A stretch of 7,080 nucleotides of DNA from Candidatus Atribacteria bacterium 1244-E10-H5-B2 (GCA_003575245.1 NMQN01000150.1:1-7080), one strand, 5' to 3'. Counted from the first letter of the stretch, positions 1 to 6,470 are shown. Program-made: numbers and translations. The notes: a model not told the origin generated them from the sequence alone.

Positions 1-726
1 TAGAGAGACTGCTACTACTTTTCCACCATATTGAACAAATTTTTTGCAGGTATATTGGGCAACATTACCAGCACCTTGAATAGAAGCGGTAGCATCTTTA
101 AAATCGATACCCAACCTCTTTAGTGCTTCTCGAATACAGTAAACCGTGCCGTAACCAGTAGCCTCTGTTCTACCCAGTGAACCACCTACTCCCACTGCCT
201 TACCAGTAACAAAGCCGGGTTTTCTATTTCTATTAATAGTATCATACTCATCCATAATCCAGAGCATATCCTGAGGATTAGTACCTACGTCCGGAGCAGG
301 AACATCTATTTCCGGGCCTACAAAATCATACACTTTCCTAACCCAACCTCGGCACAACCTTTCAGTCTCTCTATCAGATAATTTTCTTGGATCTACGATT
401 ATTCCACCTTTACCTCCACCTAAAGGAATATCTACTGCTGCACATTTCCAGGCCATCATCATAGCTAATTGCCTGACCATATCAAAAGTCTCATCTTCTG
501 CAAAACGAAGACCACCTTTTGCTGGTCCCCGTGCGGTAGAATGTTGAACTCTAAAACCGGTAAATGTCTTGGTGGTTCCATTATCCATACCTATCGGAAT
601 GCTAAATTGTATAGCCCTTTCTGGCTCCCTCATAAATTCCCGCAAAGCAGGATCAAGATTAAGTGATTCTGCATTATGATCAAATTGAGCTTGCACTAAT
701 TCAAAAGGGTTCATTTCTTTAGACAT
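1..726 (-). CDS. gdhA: Glu/Leu/Phe/Val-type glutamate dehydrogenase, N-terminal 242 residues (runs off the left edge)
   Basis: Glutamate dehydrogenase interconverts glutamate and 2-oxoglutarate plus ammonia with NAD(P)(H) in the cytoplasm. The frame opens at ATG 726-724 and stays open to base 1. About 240 of a usual 415-430 residues are visible, so the C-terminal part of the nucleotide domain lies outside. The family signature PLGGGKGG is at residues 101-108, with the catalytic Lys at 106. A substrate-binding Lys lies in AWKCA (K94), and the catalytic Asp in PAPDVGTN is D146. The Rossmann loop GAGNVA is at 218-223. The start is supported by a strong AGGAGG ten bases upstream. It lies 202 bp downstream of nfnB on the same strand, so it may share the operon or have its own promoter. 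Family assignment is firm. Cofactor preference (NADH or NADPH) cannot be told from this part. Confidence 0.95.
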   Translation of the reverse strand, partial: MSKEMNPFELVQAQFDHNAESLNLDPALREFMREPERAIQFSIPIGMDNGTTKTFTGFRVQHSTARGPAKGGLRFAEDETFDMVRQLAMMMAWKCAAVDIPLGGGKGGIIVDPRKLSDRETERLCRGWVRKVYDFVGPEIDVPAPDVGTNPQDMLWIMDEYDTINRNRKPGFVTGKAVGVGGSLGRTEATGYGTVYCIREALKRLGIDFKDATASIQGAGNVAQYTCKKFVQYGGKVVAVSL

Positions 727-736
727 TTTTAAAAGT

Positions 737-742
737 CCTCCT
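737..742 (-). promoter_or_regulatory. Strong ribosome binding site of gdhA
   Basis: The minus strand reads AGGAGG, a perfect anti-16S match, ten bases before the ATG at 726. It fixes the gdhA start and is the strongest Shine-Dalgarno sequence in the window. Confidence 0.85.
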
Positions 743-855
743 AAATAATTTTTTTAATATTTTAATTTAACTAATCTTAAAAATTATCAATTTTCTACTC
801 GCCACTTACCTCCCTTTTTTAAAACAATTCATATTATTTATTTTATATGTATATT

Positions 856-889
856 AATTATTAAAACTATCATTAAGATTTTAATAATT
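856..889 (-). repeat. Perfect 11-bp A/T inverted repeat downstream of nfnB
   Basis: On the minus strand AATTATTAAAA (889-879) and TTTTAATAATT (866-856) are exact reverse complements around a 12-base loop. The repeat starts 39 bases after the nfnB stop. It has no G/C pairs and no distinct U-tract after it, so it is not a classical intrinsic terminator. It could be a weak terminator, a regulator site before gdhA, or chance in A+T-rich DNA. Confidence 0.3.
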
Positions 890-928
890 TTAATGCATCG
901 AACCTCTAAATATAATTAAACTGAAAAT

Positions 929-2362
929 TTAAAATCTTTTTCTCAAGCTTTTACCCGAAGATAAGAATTCATTAATTGCTCGAGCTGCTACCTTTCCATC
1001 TCCTACTGCGGAGATTACTGTAGCTGAACCCCTAACAATATCTCCTCCGGCGAATACTCCTTCTTTGGTAGTAGTTTTGGTGTTATCATCTATAATGAAA
1101 TAACCCCACTGGTTAATCTCAACTCCGGTGGCGCTTCGAGCTACAATAGGATTAGCTGAAGTGCCAATGGCATCAATGACCATATCTACTTCAATTACAA
1201 AATTAGAACTAGGAATGGGTATAGGTCTTCTTCGACCTGAATCATCCGGTTCACCTAATTTCATCTTAATACACTCCATTCCAATAACATTACCTTTATC
1301 ATCACCCAACACTTTGATGGGGAGGGTAAGAAAATTAAAGATAATCCCCTCTTCTTCAGCATGATGAACTTCCTCTGTTCGAGCAGGGACTTCTTTTCGC
1401 GACCTGCGATAGACGATGTAAGATTTTTCGGCTCCTAACCTTAAAGCTGTACGTGCTGAATCCATAGCTACATTTCCTGCTCCAATAGTAGCTGCTCTTT
1501 TTCCTATCTTAATTGGGGTATCATACTCCGGAAAGAGATAGGCTTTCATCAGATTAGCTCGAGTGAGGAATTCATTTGCTGAATAAACATCATTTAAGTT
1601 CTCTCCGGGGATATTCATAAAACGGGGAGCTCCTGCTCCGTTGGCCAAAAAGATGGCATCAAATTTTTGTGTTAGTTCATCCACGCTCTTAGTGGTACCT
1701 ACTACAAAATTGGTTATTACTTTCGCCCCTAATTTTTCAATTTCTTTTACTTCGTATTCCACTATCGATTTAGGGAGTCGAAATTCAGGAATACCGTAGA
1801 CCAAGACTCCCCCGGGTTGATGCAAAGCTTCAAAGATAGTGACTTCATAACCTAATTTAGCTAAATCAGCAGCACAGGTAAGTCCGGCAGGGCCAGAACC
1901 CACTACGGCTACTTTTTGTTCTTTTTTACTAATCATTGGTAACTTTCCATGAATTTTATTTTCTCGAGCCCAATCAGCAACAAATCGTTCTAATCGACCG
2001 ATAGCTATCGGTTTTCCCTGTTTTTCTAAAATACAAACCTGCTGACACTGTTCTTCCTGAGGACATACTCTTCCGGTCAAAGCCGGAAGGTCATCAGTTT
2101 TTAATATTTCCAGATAAGCACCGGCAAAATCTTCCTCAACAATCTTTTCGATAAATTTAGGGATATTAATCTCCGCTGGACAGCCTGGAACACATTTAGG
2201 ATTTTTACACTGCAGACATCTTTGAGCCTCATAAATGGCTTGTTCTTGGGTATAGCCCAAAGGTACTTCTTTAAAATTATAAATTCTCTCTTTGGGTTCT
2301 TGTTCGGGCATAGGAATCTGCTCTCTTTTTATCCTTTCTTTGGGTGGTATCATTTTGGCCAT
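929..2362 (-). CDS. nfnB: NADH-dependent reduced ferredoxin:NADP+ oxidoreductase, large subunit NfnB (GltA/SudA-like)
   Basis: NfnB is the large subunit of a cytoplasmic flavin-based electron-bifurcating transhydrogenase, which links reduced ferredoxin plus NADH to formation of two NADPH. The 477 residues match the family length. The N-terminal half carries two [4Fe-4S] sites: C49, C52, C57, C61, then C100, C106, C110. E125 in GRLERF sits where the family uses a non-cysteine fourth ligand. A FAD-binding GSGPAG is at 155-160. A second dinucleotide motif IGAGNVAMDSA starts at 293, followed by an NADPH-type YRRSRKEVPAR near 318-328. The FAD-closing GVFAGGD is at 435-441. The ATG overlaps the nfnA stop by one base (TAATG), with AAGGGGG eight bases upstream, so translation is probably coupled. 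Relatives are often labelled glutamate synthase small subunit (gltA), but no large subunit is present and the NfnA partner is, so Nfn is the better call. Confidence 0.92.
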   Translation of the reverse strand: MAKMIPPKERIKREQIPMPEQEPKERIYNFKEVPLGYTQEQAIYEAQRCLQCKNPKCVPGCPAEINIPKFIEKIVEEDFAGAYLEILKTDDLPALTGRVCPQEEQCQQVCILEKQGKPIAIGRLERFVADWARENKIHGKLPMISKKEQKVAVVGSGPAGLTCAADLAKLGYEVTIFEALHQPGGVLVYGIPEFRLPKSIVEYEVKEIEKLGAKVITNFVVGTTKSVDELTQKFDAIFLANGAGAPRFMNIPGENLNDVYSANEFLTRANLMKAYLFPEYDTPIKIGKRAATIGAGNVAMDSARTALRLGAEKSYIVYRRSRKEVPARTEEVHHAEEEGIIFNFLTLPIKVLGDDKGNVIGMECIKMKLGEPDDSGRRRPIPIPSSNFVIEVDMVIDAIGTSANPIVARSATGVEINQWGYFIIDDNTKTTTKEGVFAGGDIVRGSATVISAVGDGKVAARAINEFLSSGKSLRKRF

Positions 2363-3219
2363 TAATTTGTCCCCCTTCCGCAGCTACATACATGAGTATG
2401 TTCGTGGTAGAGATCCCAGGATTTTTTCTCCGAGTCTTTATAGCGGGAAAGACGATTCATAAATTCTGCCCAATCTACCAATTGGCCATTAAATTCCGGT
2501 CCATCGGTACAGACAAATTTAGTCTCTCCTCCGATGGTAACTCTACAGGAACCACACATTCCGGTACCATCTACCATAATAGAATTCAAGCTAACTATGG
2601 TCTCTACCTGATAAGGTTTGGTGGTTTCACAGGTCACCTTCATCATAATAGCCGGACCGATAGTCCATACCTTCTTAATTAATTTATCCTTATCTAAGAG
2701 CTCTTTTAAAACTTGAGTGACAAAACCCTCTCGTCCATAACTACCATCATCAGTGGTAACAATCAGTTCTGAGGAGGCTTTTCTTATATCCTCTTCCATA
2801 ATAATCAGTTCTTTATTACGGGCTCCAATAATTGAAATAACTTCGTTCCCAGCTTCTTTTAGGGCACGGGTAATTGGATGGATGCAGGCGATCCCGGTAC
2901 CTCCGCCTACGGTTATTACTTTTCCGTAATTTTTAATCTCTGTCTTTTTACCCAAAGGTCCGATAAAGGAGAATAATTTATCTCCTTCTTCTAAGGCGGA
3001 AAGTTCTTCACTGGTCTTGCCCACTATCTGAAAGACAATACAAATTAATCCTCTTTCTCGGTTAAAATCAGCTACTGTTAGAGGAATTCGTTCTCCTTTT
3101 TCTGTAATCATTAAAATGATAAATTGACCGGGCTGGACTGAGGAAGCCACTTCAGGGGCTTCTATCCACATTGAATAAATAGCATCATTTAGTTTTTCTT
3201 TTTTTATTATTTTATACAT
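2362..3219 (-). CDS. nfnA: NADH-dependent reduced ferredoxin:NADP+ oxidoreductase, small subunit NfnA (ferredoxin-NADP+ reductase/SudB-like)
   Basis: NfnA is the NADH-side subunit of the NfnAB complex and carries FAD and one [2Fe-2S] cluster. The 285 residues agree with the family. A ferredoxin reductase-type FAD barrel occupies about residues 1-95, with RIPLTVAD at 44-51. The NAD-binding domain begins with VGGGTGIA at 104-111. The C-terminal cluster motif is VDGTGMCGSC (216-225) with a third cysteine in KFVCTDG (C237). D217 is the likely non-cysteine ligand typical of Nfn small subunits. The protein ends in a His/Cys-rich tail (HEHTHVCSCGRG, 272-283). The ATG at 3219 has GAAAGGA about 14 bases upstream, directly after the ackA stop, a slightly long spacing. 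It is 21 bp from ackA and overlaps nfnB by one base. Dihydroorotate dehydrogenase electron-transfer subunit (PyrK) is a relative, but the adjacent NfnB argues against it. Confidence 0.92.
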   Translation of the reverse strand: MYKIIKKEKLNDAIYSMWIEAPEVASSVQPGQFIILMITEKGERIPLTVADFNRERGLICIVFQIVGKTSEELSALEEGDKLFSFIGPLGKKTEIKNYGKVITVGGGTGIACIHPITRALKEAGNEVISIIGARNKELIIMEEDIRKASSELIVTTDDGSYGREGFVTQVLKELLDKDKLIKKVWTIGPAIMMKVTCETTKPYQVETIVSLNSIMVDGTGMCGSCRVTIGGETKFVCTDGPEFNGQLVDWAEFMNRLSRYKDSEKKSWDLYHEHTHVCSCGRGTN

Positions 3220-3240
3220 TTTATATTTATTAATCCTTTC

Positions 3241-4443
3241 TTAGAGTTTTTCTATTATTTCCATTGTATCCTTTGCAATCATCCATTCTTCATTTGTTGG
3301 AATGACCATTACTTTTACTTTTGAACCATCTTCACTAATAATCACTTCCTTGCAACTACTATTATTTTTTTCAGGATCGATTTTTATTCCTAAAAATTCT
3401 AATCCTTCACAAGCTCCCTTTCTTGCTTTCCATGCATTTTCTCCAATACCAGCAGTAAAGACAACCACATCTACTCCACCCATGGCGGCTGCATAAGCTC
3501 CGATATATTTTTTTATCCCGTAATCTAATATAGACAATGCTCTAATCGCTCTTTTATCACCTTGTTTTGCTTTTTTTCCTAAATCTCTGTTATCACTGGA
3601 AATCCCTTCAGATAGACCCAATAATCCACTTTCTTTATAGATAATTTTATTAATTTCCTCTACAGAAAGTTTTTCTTTATCCATTAAAAAAGGAATCACT
3701 GCAGGGTCAACATCTCCGCAACGAGTCCCCATAACTATACCGGCAACTGTCCCAAATCCCAAGCTCGTATCAATTGAAATTCCATTTTTTACAGCAGTAA
3801 TACTTGAACCATTACCCAAGTGGCAGGTAATTATTTTAAGCTCTTCCAAGGGTTTTTCTAAAATATCAGCTGCTTTTTGAGCTACATATTTGTGAGAAGT
3901 TCCATGGAACCCATATCTTCTCACTTTATACTTCTTGTAATATTTATAAGGAATGCCATAGAGATAAGCGCATTCCGGAATAGTCTGATGAAAAGCAGTA
4001 TCAAATACTCCCACTTGGGGTACCCCGGGCATTAACTCTTTACAGACTTCTATCCCTAAAATATTAGGCGGATTGTGTAGAGGAGCAAGTTCGATGCATT
4101 CTTTTAAGGCGTCCATAACTTCGTTTGCAAGTAAAACTGAGCCGGAAAATTTTTCCCCAGCATGAACTACTCTATGCCCTACTGCTGATATCTCTGACAC
4201 ATCTTTAATCACTCCGTATTCCGGGTGAAGCAGGGCATCCATTGCTAACTTAATTCCTATCTTATGATTGAGAATATCCTGATGGGTTATAACCGGTTCC
4301 CTACCAGAAGAATAATGATTAATAATTGAATTAGGAATTCCAATCCTCTCCACTAACCCCTTAGCTAGCACGGACTCATTAGTCATATCAAATAACTGAT
4401 ATTTTATAGATGAACTGCCGCTATTTACCACTAAAACTTTCAT
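3241..4443 (-). CDS. ackA: Acetate kinase
   Basis: Acetate kinase reversibly converts acetyl phosphate and ADP to acetate and ATP, the substrate-level ATP step of acetate fermentation. The protein is 400 residues, the usual size. Both family signatures are present: VLVVNSGSSSIK (residues 3-14) and GHRVVHAGEKF (from 89). Key residues fall at almost the same numbers as in the Methanosarcina enzyme: N7, R91, D148 (FDTAFH), H180 (GFHGTSH), R241 (MGTRCGD) and a C-terminal TNEEW glutamate near 385. I chose ATG 4443-4441 because acetate kinases begin MKVLVVNSGSSS and AAGGAG lies 12 bases before it. An upstream GTG at 4467 would add eight residues encoded by the ribosome site itself and is unlikely. 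It is first gene of the ackA-nfnA-nfnB run. No pta is visible. Its upstream region is odd: TRAP permease sequence begins within about 35 bp of the start codon. Confidence 0.96.
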   Translation of the reverse strand: MKVLVVNSGSSSIKYQLFDMTNESVLAKGLVERIGIPNSIINHYSSGREPVITHQDILNHKIGIKLAMDALLHPEYGVIKDVSEISAVGHRVVHAGEKFSGSVLLANEVMDALKECIELAPLHNPPNILGIEVCKELMPGVPQVGVFDTAFHQTIPECAYLYGIPYKYYKKYKVRRYGFHGTSHKYVAQKAADILEKPLEELKIITCHLGNGSSITAVKNGISIDTSLGFGTVAGIVMGTRCGDVDPAVIPFLMDKEKLSVEEINKIIYKESGLLGLSEGISSDNRDLGKKAKQGDKRAIRALSILDYGIKKYIGAYAAAMGGVDVVVFTAGIGENAWKARKGACEGLEFLGIKIDPEKNNSSCKEVIISEDGSKVKVMVIPTNEEWMIAKDTMEIIEKL

Positions 4444-4455
4444 TTTATCCTTAAT

Positions 4456-4461
4456 CTCCTT
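4456..4461 (-). promoter_or_regulatory. Ribosome binding site deciding the ackA start
   Basis: The minus strand reads AAGGAG, 12 bases before ATG 4443. An alternative GTG start at 4467 would place this purine run inside the coding sequence and has no Shine-Dalgarno sequence of its own, so the ATG start is preferred. Confidence 0.7.
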
Positions 4462-4476
4462 TTTCACAAATTTACA
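4462..4476. other. Probable breakpoint between the ackA leader and the TRAP permease gene
   Basis: To the left, the ackA ribosome site (4456-4461) is intact. To the right, TRAP-like codons are readable in frame from about 4476 (IFLLYALVFGPY). The frame meets TAA at 4452-4454, within the ackA leader. The join of the two unrelated sequences must therefore fall around 4462-4476. It could be a deletion, inversion or insertion edge, or an assembly join. No target-site repeat or element end is recognisable. Confidence 0.6.
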
Positions 4477-4493
4477 TTTTTCTTTTATACGCC

Positions 4494-5987
4494 TTGGTTT
4501 TTGGACCTTATATGCCGGGAAGGTTTTCTCATGGAACTTTTTCTATAAAGAGAGTAGCCTATTATCTCTATCTTACTGATGCGGGAATATTCGGGACTCC
4601 CTTAGGTGTTTCTGCGAGTTTTGTCTACCTCTTTATTTTATTTGGAGCTATATTAAACAAGACTGGGGCAGGTAAATTTTTTATTGATTTTGCAACTGCC
4701 TTAACCGGATATACCAGAGGCGGGCCGGCTAAAGCGGCGGTAGTTTCCAGCGGTATGATGGGGACTGTATCAGGCAGTTCTACAGCCAATACAGTTACTA
4801 CCGGTAGTTTTACTATACCTTTGATGAAAAGCATTGGTTATAGTTCAGTCTTCGCAGGAGCGGTTGAACCGGTTGCTTCTACTGGTGGCCAGATAATGCC
4901 GCCTATTATGGGGGCTGCTGCCTTTATCATGGCTGAATTTTTAGGAGTTCCTTATATTGAAATTGCTAAGGCAGCGATCTTCCCTGCTATGTTTTATTAC
5001 TTTGCCCTATTTATGGCCGTAGATTTTAAGGCCGCAAAAATTGGTTTACGCGGCCTTTCTAGAGCTCAATTACCCAATCTATTAAAAACTTTAAAAACAG
5101 GATGGATTTTATTAGCCCCTATCTTTGCTTTAATTTATTTATTGGTTCAAGGGTATTCCCCACAAAAATCAGTAGTACTCAGTATTGTAGTATTAATTAT
5201 AGTTAGTATGTTTAGTAAAAAGACCAGACTAACCCCGAAGAAATTTTTAGAAGCTATAACTGAAGCAGGTGTTTCTGCTACTACGGTAGCGGTAGCTTGT
5301 GCCGCAGCAGGAATAATTGTAGGAATTACTACTATGTCCGGATTGGGACTAAAATTTACCGGAATTGTATTCGAAGTTTCGAGGGGGATTTTGCCTATCG
5401 CCTTAATTTTAGCTTCTTTAGCTTCTCTGGTCTTGGGAATGGGCATACCTACTACTGCTAACTACATTATAATGGCTACTTTGATTGCCCCGGCTTTAAT
5501 CAGATTAATGGCCGAAGGTACTCATCTTATCCTACCTCATATGTTTGTTTTTTATTATGGTATATTGGCTGATATTACTCCACCGGTAATGTTGGCGGTA
5601 TTTGCCGGAGCAGCAATAGCCAAAGCTCCGGCAATGAAAGTAGGAATAGAATCTACTAAATTAGCTATTCCAGGATATACATTGCCTTTCATGTTTATAT
5701 TTCACCCTGAACTGATTTCCTGGAATTTTACTCCGGATTTGAATTTGCTTAAATTAGGATTTTTCTTATTATTGGCAGCAGCAATGTCTATCGGTATAGC
5801 AGGAGGTATGCAGGGTTACCTGATTAGGGAGACTAAATTTTATGAAAGGGTGATGCTCTTAGCAGGTTCTTTTATGATAATCCCGGCAAACTATATAATA
5901 AATTTAGCAGGACTTGCCTTAATAGGGGCAACTTTAGTATCCCAGATTTTATTTAAACAACAAAAAGCGGTAGTTTTGGAAGAATAG
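4494..5987 (+). CDS. TRAP transporter fused permease (DctQM-type), N-terminally truncated; probable pseudogene or fragment
   Basis: This is the membrane subunit of a tripartite ATP-independent periplasmic transporter, which imports organic acids or similar solutes with an ion gradient and a solute-binding protein. The 497 readable residues are almost all hydrophobic segments. Family-like stretches include FGPYMPG (3-9), GVSASFVYLFILFGA (38-52), GGPAKAAVVSSGMMGTVSGS (76-95), STGGQIMPPIMGAAAFIMAE (129-148), GMGIPTTANYI (315-325) and ADITPPVMLAVFAGAA (359-374). The C-terminal helices are complete. Fused permeases are usually near 600-650 residues, so roughly 120-150 N-terminal residues are missing. 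The first usable start is TTG 4494 with no ribosome site. The open frame reaches back to a stop at 4452-4454, and the reading IYIFLLYALVFGPYMPG from 4470 looks like family sequence, so the real gene once continued upstream. No solute-binding protein gene is adjacent. Substrate is unknown. Confidence 0.88.
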   Translation: MVFGPYMPGRFSHGTFSIKRVAYYLYLTDAGIFGTPLGVSASFVYLFILFGAILNKTGAGKFFIDFATALTGYTRGGPAKAAVVSSGMMGTVSGSSTANTVTTGSFTIPLMKSIGYSSVFAGAVEPVASTGGQIMPPIMGAAAFIMAEFLGVPYIEIAKAAIFPAMFYYFALFMAVDFKAAKIGLRGLSRAQLPNLLKTLKTGWILLAPIFALIYLLVQGYSPQKSVVLSIVVLIIVSMFSKKTRLTPKKFLEAITEAGVSATTVAVACAAAGIIVGITTMSGLGLKFTGIVFEVSRGILPIALILASLASLVLGMGIPTTANYIIMATLIAPALIRLMAEGTHLILPHMFVFYYGILADITPPVMLAVFAGAAIAKAPAMKVGIESTKLAIPGYTLPFMFIFHPELISWNFTPDLNLLKLGFFLLLAAAMSIGIAGGMQGYLIRETKFYERVMLLAGSFMIIPANYIINLAGLALIGATLVSQILFKQQKAVVLEE

Positions 5988-6003
5988 CTGAATAAAAAGC
6001 GTG

Positions 6004-6031
6004 TCTCGTATCTCGTGAATCGTATCTCGTA
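6004..6031 (+). repeat. Heptamer array, unit TCTCGTA, four copies
   Basis: Consecutive units are TCTCGTA, TCTCGTG, AATCGTA and TCTCGTA, an exact 7-base register with a few substitutions. It begins 17 bases after the TRAP stop codon. Confidence 0.8.
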
Positions 6032-6047
6032 AAAAAATAGTCGTTAT

Positions 6048-6061
6048 TAGTGAATAGTGAA
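6048..6061 (+). repeat. Heptamer repeat TAGTGAA, two copies
   Basis: Two exact head-to-tail copies of TAGTGAA are followed by degenerate relatives (ATAGTA, TTTAGTA). A reverse-complement relative, TTCACTATT, lies at 6378-6386. Confidence 0.6.
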
Positions 6062-6092
6062 ATAGTATTTAGTAAAGAAAATAGAAGTCAGA

Positions 6093-6113
6093 ATTCAGGA
6101 TTCAGGATTCAGA
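6093..6113 (+). repeat. Heptamer array ATTCAGG, three copies
   Basis: The units are ATTCAGG, ATTCAGG and ATTCAGA in perfect 7-base register. The unit is unrelated to the TCTCGTA array 60 bases upstream although the period is the same. Confidence 0.8.
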
Positions 6114-6180
6114 ATAAGAAACTAAAAGAAGAGGTGATAAAAAACAAATAAGTAGCAAAAATGATAAGTAATTTGCAAAA

Positions 6181-6196
6181 GTTCGATTTCTCGAAC
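6181..6196. repeat. Small perfect hairpin, GTTCGA/TCGAAC with a 4-base loop
   Basis: GTTCGA (6181-6186) and TCGAAC (6191-6196) are exact complements around TTTC. Read on the minus strand the loop is GAAA and the stem is followed by TTTT, so a weak minus-strand terminator is possible. No minus-strand gene lies immediately upstream of it. It also resembles part of a tRNA T-arm by motif, but the rest of a tRNA is absent. Confidence 0.35.
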
Positions 6197-6223
6197 CTGT
6201 TAGGAAAATTACTAAGATAAAAC

Positions 6224-6243
6224 GGAGCAGATAAATCCGCCCC
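6224..6243 (-). repeat. Imperfect G+C-rich palindrome, REP-like or terminator-like
   Basis: On the minus strand GGGGCGGA pairs with TCTGCTCC around a TTTA loop, giving eight base pairs, two of them G-U, followed by GTTTTAT. On the plus strand the same two positions become A-C mismatches, so the fold is better in a minus-strand transcript. It is strikingly G+C-rich against its surroundings. A decayed repetitive palindromic element or an orphan intrinsic terminator are both possible. Confidence 0.45.
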
Positions 6244-6322
6244 TCACATTAAATTCTACATAACATGCTTTCATTTTTATACCGGCAATGCGTAAATACA
6301 TAATACTCGATACGAATTATTA

Positions 6323-6357
6323 TACACTAAACGCTACCCGCTATACGCTATACACTC
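6323..6357 (+). repeat. Heptamer array around CGCTA, five degenerate copies
   Basis: Five units in 7-base register: TACACTA, then AACGCTA, then CCCGCTA, then TACGCTA, then TACACTC. The CTA core is constant in four units while the first three bases vary. Confidence 0.75.
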
Positions 6358-6438
6358 TAATTAAATAATAACAACCATTCACTATTTTATATTCTAGCTT
6401 CTGTTTTCTGCATCCCATCTTTTCTTTCCTAACTATTC

Positions 6439-6470
6439 AATTGGTAAATTGGTAAATTGGTCAATCGGGC
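6439..6470 (+). repeat. Octamer array AATTGGTA, four copies
   Basis: Units are AATTGGTA, AATTGGTA, AATTGGTC and AATCGGGC. The period is 8 rather than 7. The array ends 26 bases before the candidate -35 box of the gntR-type gene. Confidence 0.8.

Larger units (their letters stand above)
727..928. other. A+T-rich intergenic region between nfnB and gdhA
   Basis: This gap contains no credible coding frame. Apart from the gdhA ribosome binding site it holds an A+T-only inverted repeat (856-889). The minus strand has several TATA-like hexamers but no well-spaced TTGACA-like partner: TTGATA at 790-785 is followed by TAAAAT at 764-759, a spacer of 20, which is too long for a standard promoter. A promoter for gdhA may lie here, but I cannot place it. 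Confidence 0.5.

Noticed and set aside
469..666. 65-codon plus-strand frame
   Set aside because: It is antisense to the clearly conserved gdhA coding sequence and resembles no protein I know.
1128..1364. 78-codon plus-strand frame
   Set aside because: It lies antisense inside nfnB, whose motifs are intact through this stretch.
2344..2682. 112-codon plus-strand frame
   Set aside because: It is antisense to the nfnB start and the nfnA C-terminal cluster region, with no recognisable motif.
3302..3496. 64-codon plus-strand frame
   Set aside because: It is antisense to the conserved ackA C-terminal region.
4444..4467. Eight-residue upstream extension of acetate kinase from GTG 4467
   Set aside because: Acetate kinases begin at MKVLVVNSGSSS, and the extension is encoded by the ribosome binding site itself.
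4484..4489. TATAAA on the minus strand as an ackA -10 box
   Set aside because: No TTGACA-like hexamer lies at 16-18 bases from it, and it falls in TRAP-derived sequence.
4625..4834. 69-codon minus-strand frame
   Set aside because: It is antisense to the permease coding sequence, whose family motifs are plain here.
5147..5446. 99-codon minus-strand frame
   Set aside because: It is antisense to permease membrane segments, and its composition mirrors the sense codons.
6004..6113. CRISPR array
   Set aside because: Units are only 7 bases with no spacers between them, unlike CRISPR repeats of more than 20 bases.
6181..6200. tRNA T-arm
   Set aside because: TTCGA-type motifs are present, but no 5-bp stem with a 7-base loop, acceptor stem or anticodon arm can be built around them.
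6161..6220. 19-codon plus-strand frame starting ATG 6161
   Set aside because: The GAGGTGAT upstream is about 22 bases away from the ATG, too far to serve it, and 19 residues cannot support a call.
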